The notes under the pieces are model-generated. The model saw nothing but the letters and a program-made list of their open reading frames with translations, ran no database searches and was not told the DNA's origin. Shown here piece after piece: positions 55,212-64,000 of a stretch of DNA of 64,000 bases (position 1 is the first letter of the stretch; each line of letters begins with the position of its first letter). Source of the stretch: Persicobacter sp. CCB-QB2. Lineage in GTDB: Bacteria > Bacteroidota > Bacteroidia > Cytophagales > Cyclobacteriaceae. The position numbers were made by a program, and so were the translations under genes. The stretch spans positions 2,356,001 to 2,420,000 of the forward strand of contig NZ_LBGV01000001.1 of the NCBI RefSeq assembly GCF_001274635.1. Reading direction: 5' to 3'.

Positions 55212-55838
55212 TTAATTACAACGCTGATTACACTTTTCTTTAATCACCTCATAAGCCTTTACATCTCCTAGCTCTCCTGCCTTACTCAAGTCCAAACAAC
55301 CGGATTCTGTTAGTCCTGCTTCAATTCTCAAAATCCCTCTCAAATAATATGCATCCAAATTCTTATCATTGATCTCGATGATTTTTGAGCAATCATTGAT
55401 CGCATCTTCATAGGCATCCAACTGCAATTTAGCCTGACCACGGTGGTACAGGGCTTTTTCATGCGCCTGATCTACCTGCAAGGCAGAGGTATAATCATCA
55501 ATTGCCCCATAGTAGTCCTGTAACATGAATTTCACCTTACCACGCTCAAAGTAAGCATCGGCAAACTTTGAATTCAGGTTCAAGGCTTCGTTAAAATCTT
55601 TCATGGCGCCATGGCGATCCTCAAAATGGGCTTTGATTCTCCCTCTCATATAATAAGCCTGATCTGCTTTTTCGTCTAATTCAATGGCTTTATTGAACTT
55701 AAACAGCGCTTCCACAAAATCCTTCATTTGGAAGTGATTGATGCCTTCTTCAATCAAACTGGAAGCCGTATTATCAATAGTGGCATGGCTGTGAAAACCG
55801 ACCACTAAGAACATTAAAAGAAATGTTAGTCTTTTCAT
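55212..55838 (-). CDS. Secreted tetratricopeptide-repeat protein
   Basis: The 208-residue protein has a signal peptide (MKRLTFLLMFLVVGFHSHA) and about five TPR motifs from residue 27 to 190 (for example ADQAYYMRGRIKAHFED, FADAYFERGKVKF, EKALYHRGQAKLQL, LDAYYLRGILRI), ending in CNQRCN. A periplasmic protein-protein scaffold is inferred. It precedes metH on the same strand order but has its own terminator. No specific partner is evident. Confidence 0.88.
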   Translation of the reverse strand: MKRLTFLLMFLVVGFHSHATIDNTASSLIEEGINHFQMKDFVEALFKFNKAIELDEKADQAYYMRGRIKAHFEDRHGAMKDFNEALNLNSKFADAYFERGKVKFMLQDYYGAIDDYTSALQVDQAHEKALYHRGQAKLQLDAYEDAINDCSKIIEINDKNLDAYYLRGILRIEAGLTESGCLDLSKAGELGDVKAYEVIKEKCNQRCN

Positions 55839-55953
55839 TAATTTAAATATAGGTTAATGCTGATTAATCAACTTTTAGAACTAAAAGTAATGATAATTCA
55901 AAAAATGTTGTGATCCAAACGAGATAAATTGTGAGGGATCTGTTCATGATCGC

Positions 55954-55991
55954 ATAAAAAAAAGTGATGAAAGCAGCACCCTCATCACTTT
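55954..55991 (-). terminator. Terminator of metH
   Basis: AAAGTGATGA / TCATCACTTT, a 10-bp stem with an 11-base loop; on the minus strand it is followed by eight T residues, past the metH stop codon. Confidence 0.86.
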
Positions 55992-56001
55992 ATCGTTTCT
56001 T

Positions 56002-58752
56002 CTATTCCGGATCATATGCCAATACCGGCATCAACCATTTCTCTATTTCCTCTACGCTCATGTCCTTTCGCTGGGCGTAATCCTCCACCTGGTCTTTCCC
56101 TATTTTCCCAAGGGCAAAATATTTGGCTTCCGGATTTGCGAAATACCATCCACTTACCGAAGCGGCCGGGAACATGGCATAACTCTCAGTCAGGCTTATT
56201 CCGGTGTTTTTTTCTACCTCAAGTAAATCAAACAGTTTGCGCTTTTCCAGATGATCCGGGCAGGCCGGGTAGCCTGGTGCCGGACGAATGCCCTGATACT
56301 GCTCCTTAATTAATAAAGCATTATCCAGATGTTCTTCCGGCTGATAGCCCCAGAACTCTTTCCGGACACGCTCATGCATGCGTTCTGCCAGCGCTTCCGC
56401 CAGGCGGTCTGCCAGGGCCTTCACCATAATGGCAGAGTAATCATCCAGAGATGCCTCAAATTCTTTGGCCAATTCATCCGCCCCCCAGCCAGTGGTCACC
56501 GCAAATCCGCCCATATAATCCTCCTGCTTACTTTCCTTAGAAGCCACAAAATCAGCAAGACAGAAATTCGGTAATCCCGGCGCTTTTTTATTCTGCTGAC
56601 GCAGGAAATTCAGGGTAGCCAGCTGTTCGGTGCGCTCCGTATTCGCATAAATTTCGACATCATCTCCCACCGCATTCGCAGGGAAGAAGCCGATCACCGC
56701 CTTAGCCTGCAATAATTTTTCAGAAATAATCCGATCCAACAAAGCATTCGCCTCTTCAAACAGCTTGCTTGCGGCTTCTCCAACAAGGCGATCCTCCAGA
56801 ATGGCCGGATATTTCCCATGTAAATCCCAGGACTGGAAGAATGGCGTCCAGTCGATATACTCTTTTAGCTCTGCCAGGTCATAATCTTCAAACACCTTGA
56901 TGCCTTCCACTTTCGGAGCAGGCAGATTGGATTGTGACCAGTCAATTTTTGTTGGATTATTTCGGGCATCCTGCAGGCTCAAATAATTCTTTCGCTTCTG
57001 TCGCTTGGCATGATCATCCCGTAAGCCTACATATTGCTCTTTATAATCGAGCGTGACCTTACGGGCAATATCGTTGTCCTCTGAGGTGAGGCGAGAAGCA
57101 ATCGGAACGGATTTGGAGGCATCCAATACATGAATCACCCCACCGGAATAATTCGGATCAATTTTTACAGCCGTATGAATACGGGATGTGGTCGCTCCGC
57201 CAATCATCAGTGGAATGTTCATGCCGCGCTTCTCCATTTCTTTCGCCACATACACCATCTCATCCAGTGAAGGCGTAATCAAACCGGAAAGCCCGATCAC
57301 ATCCACCTGCTCTTTCTCAGCCGTATCCAAAATGGTTTCCATGGGCACCATCACACCAAGGTCGATGATCTCAAAATTGTTACAGGCCAATACCACGGAA
57401 ACGATATTTTTCCCGATATCATGCACATCACCTTTCACCGTTGCCAGCAAAATTTTCCCGGCAGATCCATGTCCGGCCATTTCCGGATTCTTTCGCTTCT
57501 CTTCCTCAATAAATGGAATCAGGTGCGCAACGGCCTGCTTCATTACCCTTGCCGATTTCACCACCTGCGGCAGGAACATTTTTCCGGCTCCAAATAGCTC
57601 TCCGACAGTATTCATACCGTCCATTAATGGGCCCTCAATGACCTCAATCGGACGGCTATATTGTTGACGTGCTTCTTCCGTATCGGCTACCACAAATTCG
57701 GTAATCCCTTTCACCAAAGCATGCGCCAGGCGTTCTTTGACAGTGCCCTTTCTCCAGGCATCGTCCTTTTTCTTTTCTTTTTTATTTCCTTTTACCGTTT
57801 CGGCAAAATCCAACAACCTTTCGGTAGCATCCTCCCTGCGATCTAACAATACATCTTCCACATGCTCCAATAGCTCTTTGGGAATATCATCATAAACCTC
57901 GAGCATGGATGGATTCACAATCCCCATATCCATTCCTTCCCTGATGGCATGATATAGGAAAGCCGAGTGCATCGCCTCCCGAACCGTATTATTTCCCCGG
58001 AATGAGAAGGACACATTGGATACCCCGCCACTCACATGGGCACCCGGTAGATTTTCTCTCACCCAACGGGTGGCTTTGAAAAAGTCCACCGCATTCAAAC
58101 GATGCTCGTCCATACCCGTTGCCACCGGAAAAATGTTCAAATCGAAAATGATATCCTGCGGAGGGAAGTTGACATCAGGGGCAGTCATGACCTCATAAGA
58201 ACGCTTCACAATTTCCAGACGGCGCTCATAAGTGTCTGCTTGTCCGTCTTCATCAAAAGCCATCACAATCACCGCCGCACCGTAGCGCTTAATCTTTTTG
58301 GCCTGTGCTTTAAATTCTTCTTCTCCACCTTTGAGAGAAATGGAGTTCACCACACTTTTTCCCTGCGCACATTTCAGTCCTGCTTCAATGATTTCCCATT
58401 TGGAGGAATCAATCATGATCGGCACACGGGCAATTTCCGGTTCGGAAGCGATCAGGTTCATGAATTTCACCATGGCTTCCTTTCCGTCCAGCATGGCATC
58501 ATCCATATTAATATCGATGATTTGCGCTCCGCCATTTACCTGTTCCAGGGCAATATCCAAAGCTTCATTGTACTGCTCTTCCTTGATCAGACGCAGGAAT
58601 TTGCGGCTACCGGCTACATTAGTACGCTCTCCTACATTCACAAAATTCAGCTGCTCAGACACCTCCAAAGGCTCCAAACCACTCAGCTTTAAATTTGGAA
58701 TATGGGTCCATTTATTTTTATAAACTCCTGCATAATCGGGATGTATACTCAT
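56002..58752 (-). CDS. metH: Methionine synthase, pterin/B12/activation subunit
   Basis: The 916-residue protein carries the methyl-THF-binding domain (about residues 30-290, [11 protein letters not shown]), the cobalamin cap and Rossmann domains (about 320-570) with the cobalt-ligand motif DVHDIGKN and [11 protein letters not shown], and the SAM-dependent reactivation domain ending near 900 ([12 protein letters not shown]). It transfers the methyl group of 5-methyl-THF through B12 to homocysteine, but the homocysteine-binding domain is encoded by the next gene upstream, 22 bases away. Such a split is normal in many Bacteroidota. I looked for but did not find a cobalamin riboswitch. Confidence 0.96.
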   Translation of the reverse strand: MSIHPDYAGVYKNKWTHIPNLKLSGLEPLEVSEQLNFVNVGERTNVAGSRKFLRLIKEEQYNEALDIALEQVNGGAQIIDINMDDAMLDGKEAMVKFMNLIASEPEIARVPIMIDSSKWEIIEAGLKCAQGKSVVNSISLKGGEEEFKAQAKKIKRYGAAVIVMAFDEDGQADTYERRLEIVKRSYEVMTAPDVNFPPQDIIFDLNIFPVATGMDEHRLNAVDFFKATRWVRENLPGAHVSGGVSNVSFSFRGNNTVREAMHSAFLYHAIREGMDMGIVNPSMLEVYDDIPKELLEHVEDVLLDRREDATERLLDFAETVKGNKKEKKKDDAWRKGTVKERLAHALVKGITEFVVADTEEARQQYSRPIEVIEGPLMDGMNTVGELFGAGKMFLPQVVKSARVMKQAVAHLIPFIEEEKRKNPEMAGHGSAGKILLATVKGDVHDIGKNIVSVVLACNNFEIIDLGVMVPMETILDTAEKEQVDVIGLSGLITPSLDEMVYVAKEMEKRGMNIPLMIGGATTSRIHTAVKIDPNYSGGVIHVLDASKSVPIASRLTSEDNDIARKVTLDYKEQYVGLRDDHAKRQKRKNYLSLQDARNNPTKIDWSQSNLPAPKVEGIKVFEDYDLAELKEYIDWTPFFQSWDLHGKYPAILEDRLVGEAASKLFEEANALLDRIISEKLLQAKAVIGFFPANAVGDDVEIYANTERTEQLATLNFLRQQNKKAPGLPNFCLADFVASKESKQEDYMGGFAVTTGWGADELAKEFEASLDDYSAIMVKALADRLAEALAERMHERVRKEFWGYQPEEHLDNALLIKEQYQGIRPAPGYPACPDHLEKRKLFDLLEVEKNTGISLTESYAMFPAASVSGWYFANPEAKYFALGKIGKDQVEDYAQRKDMSVEEIEKWLMPVLAYDPE

Positions 58753-58774
58753 TTTCTTTTTGCTTTCCTGTGGT

Positions 58775-59785
58775 TTAAATTGCTACCGAGTCCAAATTCC
58801 TTGGAGAATATTTTGATGCCGCCTCCGCGATTGCCTTAATATGATCCGGCGTGGTGCCGCAACATCCTCCCACAATATTGAGATAAGATTCCCGGAAGAA
58901 ATCCTGAATCAAATCGGCCATCATCTCCGGAGACTGATCATACTGCCCGAACTCATTCGGCAATCCGGCATTCGGGTGAGCGCTCACATTAAAAGGAGAT
59001 TTTTTGGACATGATATCCAGATAGGGCTTCATGTCTTTTGCTCCCAAGGCACAATTCAAACCAACCGACAGTAAAGGTATATGGCTAATGGAAATTAAAA
59101 AGGCCTCCGTGGTCTGCCCGCTAAGCGTTCTGCCGGAAGCATCGGTAATCGTTCCGGACACCATCACTGGCAGTTCCACCCCTTTTTCATCATAGGCTTC
59201 CTGTATGGCAAATAAGGCGGCCTTGGCATTCAGGGTATCAAAAACCGTTTCCACCAACATAATATCAGCTCCTCCTTCAATTAAAGCGATGGTCTGTGCT
59301 TTATAGGCTTGCACCAATTGATCATAAGTAATGGCGCGATAGCCCGGATCATTCACATCCGGAGACATGCTGGCCGTACGGTTGGTCGGGCCGATTGAAC
59401 CGGCCACAAAACGAGGTTTATCCGGATTTTCCGCGGTAAATTCTGCACAGGCTTCTTTGGCCAGGCGGGCCGATTCAAAATTGATATCGTAAACAGCGTC
59501 CTCCATCTGATAATCCGCCTGGGCAATCCAGGTTCCGGAGAAGGTGTTGGTTTCCACGATATCGGCCCCTGCGGCCAGATACTCCCGATGGATATCCTTA
59601 ATAATATCCGGGCGGGTAATGGACAACAGATCATTATTTCCTTTTAAAGGTAATGGATGATCCTTAAATCTCTCTCCTCGGAAATCTTCCTCTTCCAAAG
59701 TATGACGTTGAATCATCGTTCCCATTGCACCGTCCAAAATCAAAATACGGTCTTTTAACAGGTCTTTGATGGATTGCTTACTCAT
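58775..59785 (-). CDS. Homocysteine S-methyltransferase domain protein (MetH N-terminal subunit)
   Basis: The 336-residue protein corresponds to the first domain of E. coli MetH, which binds and activates homocysteine with zinc. Zinc ligands are in GLNCALG and the C-terminal [11 protein letters not shown] pair; [12 protein letters not shown] opens the domain and ETNTF follows. It is 22 bases upstream of the larger metH gene and is probably cotranscribed and complexed with its product. The break falls at the natural domain boundary and both parts have clean starts and stops, so it is not a frameshift. Confidence 0.95.
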   Translation of the reverse strand: MSKQSIKDLLKDRILILDGAMGTMIQRHTLEEEDFRGERFKDHPLPLKGNNDLLSITRPDIIKDIHREYLAAGADIVETNTFSGTWIAQADYQMEDAVYDINFESARLAKEACAEFTAENPDKPRFVAGSIGPTNRTASMSPDVNDPGYRAITYDQLVQAYKAQTIALIEGGADIMLVETVFDTLNAKAALFAIQEAYDEKGVELPVMVSGTITDASGRTLSGQTTEAFLISISHIPLLSVGLNCALGAKDMKPYLDIMSKKSPFNVSAHPNAGLPNEFGQYDQSPEMMADLIQDFFRESYLNIVGGCCGTTPDHIKAIAEAASKYSPRNLDSVAI

Positions 59786-59994
59786 TATCTTTATTTAATT
59801 TTCATAGCCGGCCTAGGAAAAATATGGCCTGGACAATTTTTCCGAACAAATAAAACCATTGATGAGGGGAAATGATAATTTTCAAAGCTCAAAATGAAAG
59901 AAATAACATTTTTCTACTCAATCGCCCTAATAAAAGTTCAAAAGTGCAACAAGACCAAAATAATCTTTGGGAAAATCAGCCCTCTTTAAACTAG

Positions 59995-60128
59995 AATAAT
60001 ACCTGCTAAAATCCCTCTTTATCGACAAGGCAGGAAAACTAAGAGAGTTTTCCCTGTTTCGGGTTTTTCCAATGATGCTAATGAAGGAGGAATAGCAAGC
60101 TTGCTCCAATTGGGCTATTAAAAAGCCC
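59995..60128 (-). repeat. Family-1 repeat, b half, minus orientation
   Basis: On the minus strand GCCCAATTGGAGCAAGCTTGC is followed by TTCCTCCTTCATTAGC, GGAAAAACCCGAAACAGG and a CCTGCCTTG block, as in the b half of other copies. Next to it GGGCTTTTTAATAGCCC forms a hairpin in place of the a half. It lies in the 480-base gap between metH and glgX. Confidence 0.72.
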
Positions 60129-60318
60129 GACAAAACACCACACCACCCTCAAAGCCAACGCCTTAAAAAATGAAAGCAAATCTAATAGCATCATTCGGAT
60201 GAAAATTCGGCACCCCTACCGGAATGATTTTCATCATTATTAAAACCTTAACGATCGGATTGTTTGGATAGTGAATGGTACTTTTTTAATTTTTGGTTCA
60301 TTCCATAATCAGGTCAAA

Positions 60319-62400
60319 ATGAAATCCACCAAATCTAAACCATACAAATGTAATGCAGGTGCCACTTACCCTATTGGCGCAAGCATTACCAAAAAGGGCG
60401 TCAACTTCGTTGTATTCTCCAATGCGGAGCAAATAGAATTATTGCTGTTTGATAAAGAAGAAGATACGGAAGCTTCCACTTCTATTTTACTCGATAAGCA
60501 AATTAACAAAACCTTTTATTACTGGCACATTGAGGTGGAAGGGCTCAGGGCCGGACAGCTATATGCTTACCGTGCCCATGGAAATTACGCGCCCTGGGTA
60601 GGTAAAAGATATGAGGGCAAAAAGGTCTTGGTGGATCCCTATGCGAAGGCCGTCAGCGCCAAGCTATATGACCGAAAAAAAGCCTTTGGTCATGAAGACA
60701 ATATTGCGCATGCGATCAAATCAGTAGTGATTGACGATAAAGATTATGATTGGGAGGGCGATCGTCATATCAACCGTAAGTACGAGACCTCGGTCATTTA
60801 TGAAATGCATGTGAAAGGCTTTACCAAGCATTCCTCTTCGGGCTTATCTGAAGACATGCGGGGTACGTATCGTGGGGTGATTGAGAAAATTCCTCACCTG
60901 AAAGAACTGGGCATAACGGCTGTGGAACTCATGCCGATTCACTTTTTTGACTGGCAGGATATCCCGGAACCCCGAAGCAATTATTGGGGCTACAGCCCAA
61001 TTAACTTCTTCAGCCCTCACCCTCAGTATGCCATGAGTGAGGATCCGGTAGAAATGGTGAAAGAATTCAAAGATATGGTCAAAGCATTCCATAAGGCGGG
61101 CATTGAAGTGATTCTGGATGTGGTATTTAACCATTCGGCAGAGTCCAGCGGAGAGGGTCCCAATATTTCCTTCCGTGGATTTGACAACCTTTCCTATTAT
61201 ATGCTTAACCCGCATGACCGCTCAAAAGAACTGGACTTTACCGGCTGTGGCAATACCCTGAATGCCAACCACTCCATCGTTCGGAGGATGATTCGGGATT
61301 CTCTGCGCTATTGGGTCACAGAAATGCACATTGACGGCTTCCGCTTTGATTTGGCCTCCGTACTTTCCAGAGATGAAAACGGGCATCCTATTCAAAACCC
61401 GCCGATTATTTGGGAAATCGAATCGGATCCGGTATTGGCCGGTACCAAAATTATTGCCGAAGCCTGGGATGCCGGCGGACTTTATCAGGTGGGCAGCTTC
61501 ACCGGAGACCGCTGGGCGGAATGGAATGGCGTTTACCGCGATGATATTCGGAAATTTGTCCGTGGGGAAGCCAAGATGGTCAGTAACGTAGCCAGCAGAA
61601 TTCTCGGCAGCCCGGATGTATATACCGAAGATGGACGGGAAGTCTGTCGTTCGATTCACTTCGTCACCTGTCATGACGGCTTCACATTGAATGATTTGGT
61701 CTCCTATAATGAGAAACATAATCGTGCAAATGGGGAATCCAACCGGGACGGAATGAATGAAAACTATTCCTGGAACTGCGGAGTAGAAGGCCCAACCACC
61801 AAAGAGGAGGTAGAAGCGCTACGGATTCGCCAGATCAAAAACCTGATGACCATTACCATGATCTCTCAGGGTACTCCTATGATCTTAATGGGAGATGAGG
61901 TGAGAAGAACCCAACAGGGAAATAACAATGCCTATTGCCAGGATAACGAAATAGGCTGGTTTGACTGGAACCTGAAGGAGGTCAATCAGGAGATTTATGA
62001 CTTCACCCGTCACATAATTAAGTTTTCCCAAACCCTTTCCCTTTTCCGACAGGAATTTGTTTTACACGACCAGCCCACCATGGAGCAAGCCTACAACATC
62101 TGGCATGGCGTGAAAAGAAATGAACCGGATTGGGAGGATTATGTACGTACCCTCTCCTTCGAACTAGTGGATGAAGCCCATGGAGAGCGCCTGCATGTGA
62201 TGATGAATTTCTTTTGGGAACCACTGACCTTTGAAGTACCCTTCCATAAAAAAGGAAAAGCCTGGTTCCGGGTGGTAGACACTGCTCTTGGCCTGGGGAA
62301 GGACATTATCGATCCGCGGGTGAATCAGGAAAAAATCAAGGCACTTACCTATGAATTATTGCCCCGATCCATTGTGATTTTGATGGAACGCAATGATTAG
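60319..62400 (+). CDS. glgX: Glycogen debranching enzyme
   Basis: The frame opens at 60271, but the ATG at 60319 is the usual start (MKSTKSKPYKCNAGATYPIG). The protein of 693 residues has an N-terminal CBM48 domain (YPIGASITKKGVNFVVFS) and a GH13 barrel with DVVFNHSAE, the nucleophile in DGFRFDLAS, the acid/base in IAEAWDAGG and HDGFTLNDL. The order and sequences match isoamylase/GlgX proteins, which cut alpha-1,6 branches of glycogen. Related glycogen genes are not in the window, so it is separate from its pathway here. Confidence 0.94.
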   Translation: MKSTKSKPYKCNAGATYPIGASITKKGVNFVVFSNAEQIELLLFDKEEDTEASTSILLDKQINKTFYYWHIEVEGLRAGQLYAYRAHGNYAPWVGKRYEGKKVLVDPYAKAVSAKLYDRKKAFGHEDNIAHAIKSVVIDDKDYDWEGDRHINRKYETSVIYEMHVKGFTKHSSSGLSEDMRGTYRGVIEKIPHLKELGITAVELMPIHFFDWQDIPEPRSNYWGYSPINFFSPHPQYAMSEDPVEMVKEFKDMVKAFHKAGIEVILDVVFNHSAESSGEGPNISFRGFDNLSYYMLNPHDRSKELDFTGCGNTLNANHSIVRRMIRDSLRYWVTEMHIDGFRFDLASVLSRDENGHPIQNPPIIWEIESDPVLAGTKIIAEAWDAGGLYQVGSFTGDRWAEWNGVYRDDIRKFVRGEAKMVSNVASRILGSPDVYTEDGREVCRSIHFVTCHDGFTLNDLVSYNEKHNRANGESNRDGMNENYSWNCGVEGPTTKEEVEALRIRQIKNLMTITMISQGTPMILMGDEVRRTQQGNNNAYCQDNEIGWFDWNLKEVNQEIYDFTRHIIKFSQTLSLFRQEFVLHDQPTMEQAYNIWHGVKRNEPDWEDYVRTLSFELVDEAHGERLHVMMNFFWEPLTFEVPFHKKGKAWFRVVDTALGLGKDIIDPRVNQEKIKALTYELLPRSIVILMERND

Positions 62401-62436
62401 AGCGTGTTCATTAGCACACCTCCCGGCTGAAAATTT

Positions 62437-62612
62437 GAATTCCGCGCCGATTTACGAAGTAAACTAACTATATCTCAACGCACTGCGGACATTACTGATT
62501 TTTTACTGCCCCAATTTGGGCTATCATAATTCAAAGAAAATAAACTTTGAGGAATTGAAAATAAGTCGCTTACGGTTGATTGATAAATATAGCGGTGAAT
62601 AATTCGGCTTAG
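62437..62612 (-). repeat. Family-1 repeat, a half (partly degenerate)
   Basis: The right end is AGCGGTGAATAATTCGGCTTAG, the inverted form of the left end of other copies, and the centre has GCCCCAATTTGGGC at 62509-62522. The other half, 62437-62508, is too diverged to assign. Confidence 0.68.
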
Positions 62613-62641
62613 CTTACTACCTTTTACAGTATGGATATTAT

Positions 62642-62934
62642 GGTATAAAATCTTCCACATCAACCCTCCGGCCTTGATCAATAGGCGGATAGACAAAGGT
62701 TCTGCTGGCGAGCAGAGGGCATCACAGCGACATTTCTGCAATACTTTACCAGTCTCGCGGCCTCTACAAATGTCGCCTTGATGGATTCCGTCAGCAGGTT
62801 CTTTGTCCCGCCGACATTGATCACAGCCTTGATTTTTTTGTTTCGTTTTTTATCAAGAAAAAATGAAAAAGAAACGATTGATTATTCAATATAAGGCGCT
62901 GAATGGCTGATCTAGCTTTTTTATGAAAAAGCCC
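62642..62934 (-). repeat. Family-2 element, nearly full copy, minus orientation
   Basis: It matches the element at 21854-22253 in reverse over about 290 bases with few differences (for example CTCCGGCCTTGATCAATAGG and CAGCAGGTTCTTTGTCCCG). The right end is TTTATGAAAAAGCCC; the left terminal repeat is missing. The shared frame (GLDQ-ADRQRFCW then FVPPTLITA) is interrupted by one stop here, at a different place from the other copy. Confidence 0.8.
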
Positions 62935-63058
62935 TGGTAAGCTTACTTTCCTCCGATTTATCTGCTTCCTTGGAAAAAAGTGAAATAGAGATCATAATTC
63001 CATCATTTTTCCCTCCTTGCCGATGAACGAAGATTTAGGTATGAATAATCCGGCTTAT
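62935..63058 (+). repeat. Family-1 repeat, b half joined to a family-2 element
   Basis: TAAGCTTACTTTCCTCC, CTTCCTTGGAAAAAAGTG and a right end ATGAATAATCCGGCTTA match the b half of family 1. It starts exactly where the family-2 element ends, at the position of the central palindrome in intact copies. Confidence 0.74.
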
Positions 63059-63114
63059 GCAGAAATCATTCAGATTAATCATGCGTCATCCGGCTTAATT
63101 CCCCCTCATAAAAA

Positions 63115-63149
63115 AGAAAAAGCGAGCCGATAACCGACTCGCTTTTTTT
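63115..63149 (-). terminator. Terminator of the FKBP gene
   Basis: On the minus strand AAAAGCGAGTCGG and a matching CGGCTCGCTTTTT form a stem around a short loop with a T run, just past the stop codon at 63175. Confidence 0.85.
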
Positions 63150-63174
63150 CTCTCTATGATTGCCTTTCAGCTGA

Positions 63175-64000
63175 TTACATATTCTCTGGTTTCTCTACTT
63201 CAACCAACTCTACATCGAAAATCAAGATAGAGTTTGCTGCAATTTTATCACCCATTGCACGTGGACCATAAGCCATTGCAGAAGGGATGAACAAAGTCGC
63301 TTTAGAACCTGCAGGCAATAATGCGATACCTTCGTCCCAACCTTTGATCACCATTCCGCGACCCAAAGTAAATTCGAATGGACCGTAAGGACGACCTTCC
63401 ATATACAAGTCTTGCTCTTTCGCTACTGACTCAATAGAAGTATCAAACCAAACCCCTTTCAAAGTACGACCTGCATAGTTCACACGAACTTTATCACCAG
63501 CAGCAGCCTGAGTACCATCACCTTTTTCAGTGATCACATAGTAAAGACCAGACTCAGTTTTCTCGGCCTCAATACCATTTTCTTTCAGGTATGCTTCAAT
63601 TTCTTCCGCATCCTTAGCCACCAAAGCTTTCGCTTCTTCTTCTTCCTGCTTTTTCAAGTCAGCCATCAAACCTTCCTGGTACTGACGAACTTCCTCTTCT
63701 GATTTGAAGTGACCAATCACTTTCAGGTGATTATTGAAATGGCTGATATTCGCCAACTGAGGGTATCTTGCCTGGTAAGGCGTTGGAATTACCAATGAAT
63801 CCGCCACTTCAACCACAGCTGAATCACCTTCACTCAATTTAGTAATTACCTGAACTACCGGGTTGTCACCCGCTTGTGCCAACATGATGCTGTCCATTTT
63901 GAAAATACCCGGCATTGGGCTTTTCTCTTGCCAAACAGAATCATTTGAATCACGCAATTCGCTTTCAATGGCGAAGAATTCCCCTTCAGAAATTTTCTTA
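63175..64000 (-). CDS. FKBP-type peptidyl-prolyl cis-trans isomerase (N-terminus outside window)
   Basis: The minus-strand frame is open from the stop at 63175 to the window edge, so the start is beyond 64000; the TTG at 63957 is not the true start, because coding sequence (KKISEGEFFAIES) continues upstream. An N-terminal part with a Lys/Glu-rich helix (about 40 residues, EEEAKALVAKDAEEIEA) leads to a C-terminal FKBP domain with VRVNYAGRTLKGVWFDTS, FTLGRGMVIKGWDEGI, and SKATLFIPSAMAYG. The active-site aromatic and Asp residues are present. Likely a periplasmic or lipoprotein folding factor, but the localisation signal is not visible here. Confidence 0.9.
   Translation of the reverse strand, partial: KKISEGEFFAIESELRDSNDSVWQEKSPMPGIFKMDSIMLAQAGDNPVVQVITKLSEGDSAVVEVADSLVIPTPYQARYPQLANISHFNNHLKVIGHFKSEEEVRQYQEGLMADLKKQEEEEAKALVAKDAEEIEAYLKENGIEAEKTESGLYYVITEKGDGTQAAAGDKVRVNYAGRTLKGVWFDTSIESVAKEQDLYMEGRPYGPFEFTLGRGMVIKGWDEGIALLPAGSKATLFIPSAMAYGPRAMGDKIAANSILIFDVELVEVEKPENM

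Noticed and set aside
56002-59785. The two methionine synthase genes as one frameshifted gene
   Set aside because: The break is at the natural domain boundary, with a 22-base gap and clean starts and stops; this split is normal in Bacteroidota.
59786-60270. Cobalamin or SAM riboswitch upstream of the methionine synthase genes
   Set aside because: I looked for the conserved B12-box and S-box cores on the minus strand and did not find them; only a repeat half is present.

Overview
The window comes from a member of the Bacteroidota, most likely a marine or environmental Cytophagales-like bacterium; I cannot name the species. The evidence is a type IX secretion (Por) C-terminal sorting domain, a SusC-like carboxypeptidase-regulatory plus TonB-plug module, many lipoproteins with signal-peptidase-II lipoboxes, Bacteroidota-typical families (DUF5686, DUF2911, DUF3332, DUF6756, an ActA-type cytochrome, a naturally split MetH), and a few promoter-like TAnnTTTG boxes. 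There are no rRNA or tRNA genes and no CRISPR array that I can see.

Layout. 1-660 is the start of a respiratory cytochrome gene (ActA-like, minus strand, cut by the window edge). 1543-13332 holds aconitase, envelope and secreted proteins of unknown role, a SprT-like protein and dCMP deaminase. 13602-17322 (minus) holds murB, dprA, a MerR regulator and an M23 peptidase. 17496-21689 holds alaS and gatB, separated by a strong hairpin. 21709-24759 is a wrecked toxin-antitoxin operon: the toxin gene is split by a 400-bp transposon-like element and by a second repeat, which itself carries a complete group II intron; the downstream partner gene is intact. 24870-33123 holds a TlpA-like thioredoxin lipoprotein, a GlcD/GlcF-type oxidoreductase, an NlpC/P60 lipoprotein and a large sensor/SpoIIE phosphatase. 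33155-34402 is gene-free and full of repeat fragments. 34472-39703 holds an FKBP lipoprotein, a THUMP-type rRNA methyltransferase (with an apparent frameshift), purU and a hydrolase-OsmC fusion. 40006-45892 is one alpha-2-macroglobulin-like gene read as three ORFs because of two apparent frameshifts. 46414-54890 holds a membrane GAF protein, an IS30-like remnant, a T9SS cargo protein, a DUF6756 protein and recD2. 55030-62400 holds a candidate 28-residue membrane peptide, a TPR protein, the two-gene methionine synthase and glgX. The window ends in another repeat cluster and an FKBP-type isomerase gene that runs off the edge.

Most genes are housekeeping or envelope functions in short units, each closed by a hairpin terminator. 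The most unusual content is the repeat biology: a roughly 220-bp, TIR-bounded repeat family with interchangeable halves (about eight copies or parts), a second 300-400 bp family with 15-bp inverted ends and a direct repeat at its insertion site, and a group II intron placed at the centre of the palindrome of the first family. Three apparent one-base deletions in C or G runs (35765, 41528, 42976) need checking before any of those genes is called broken.
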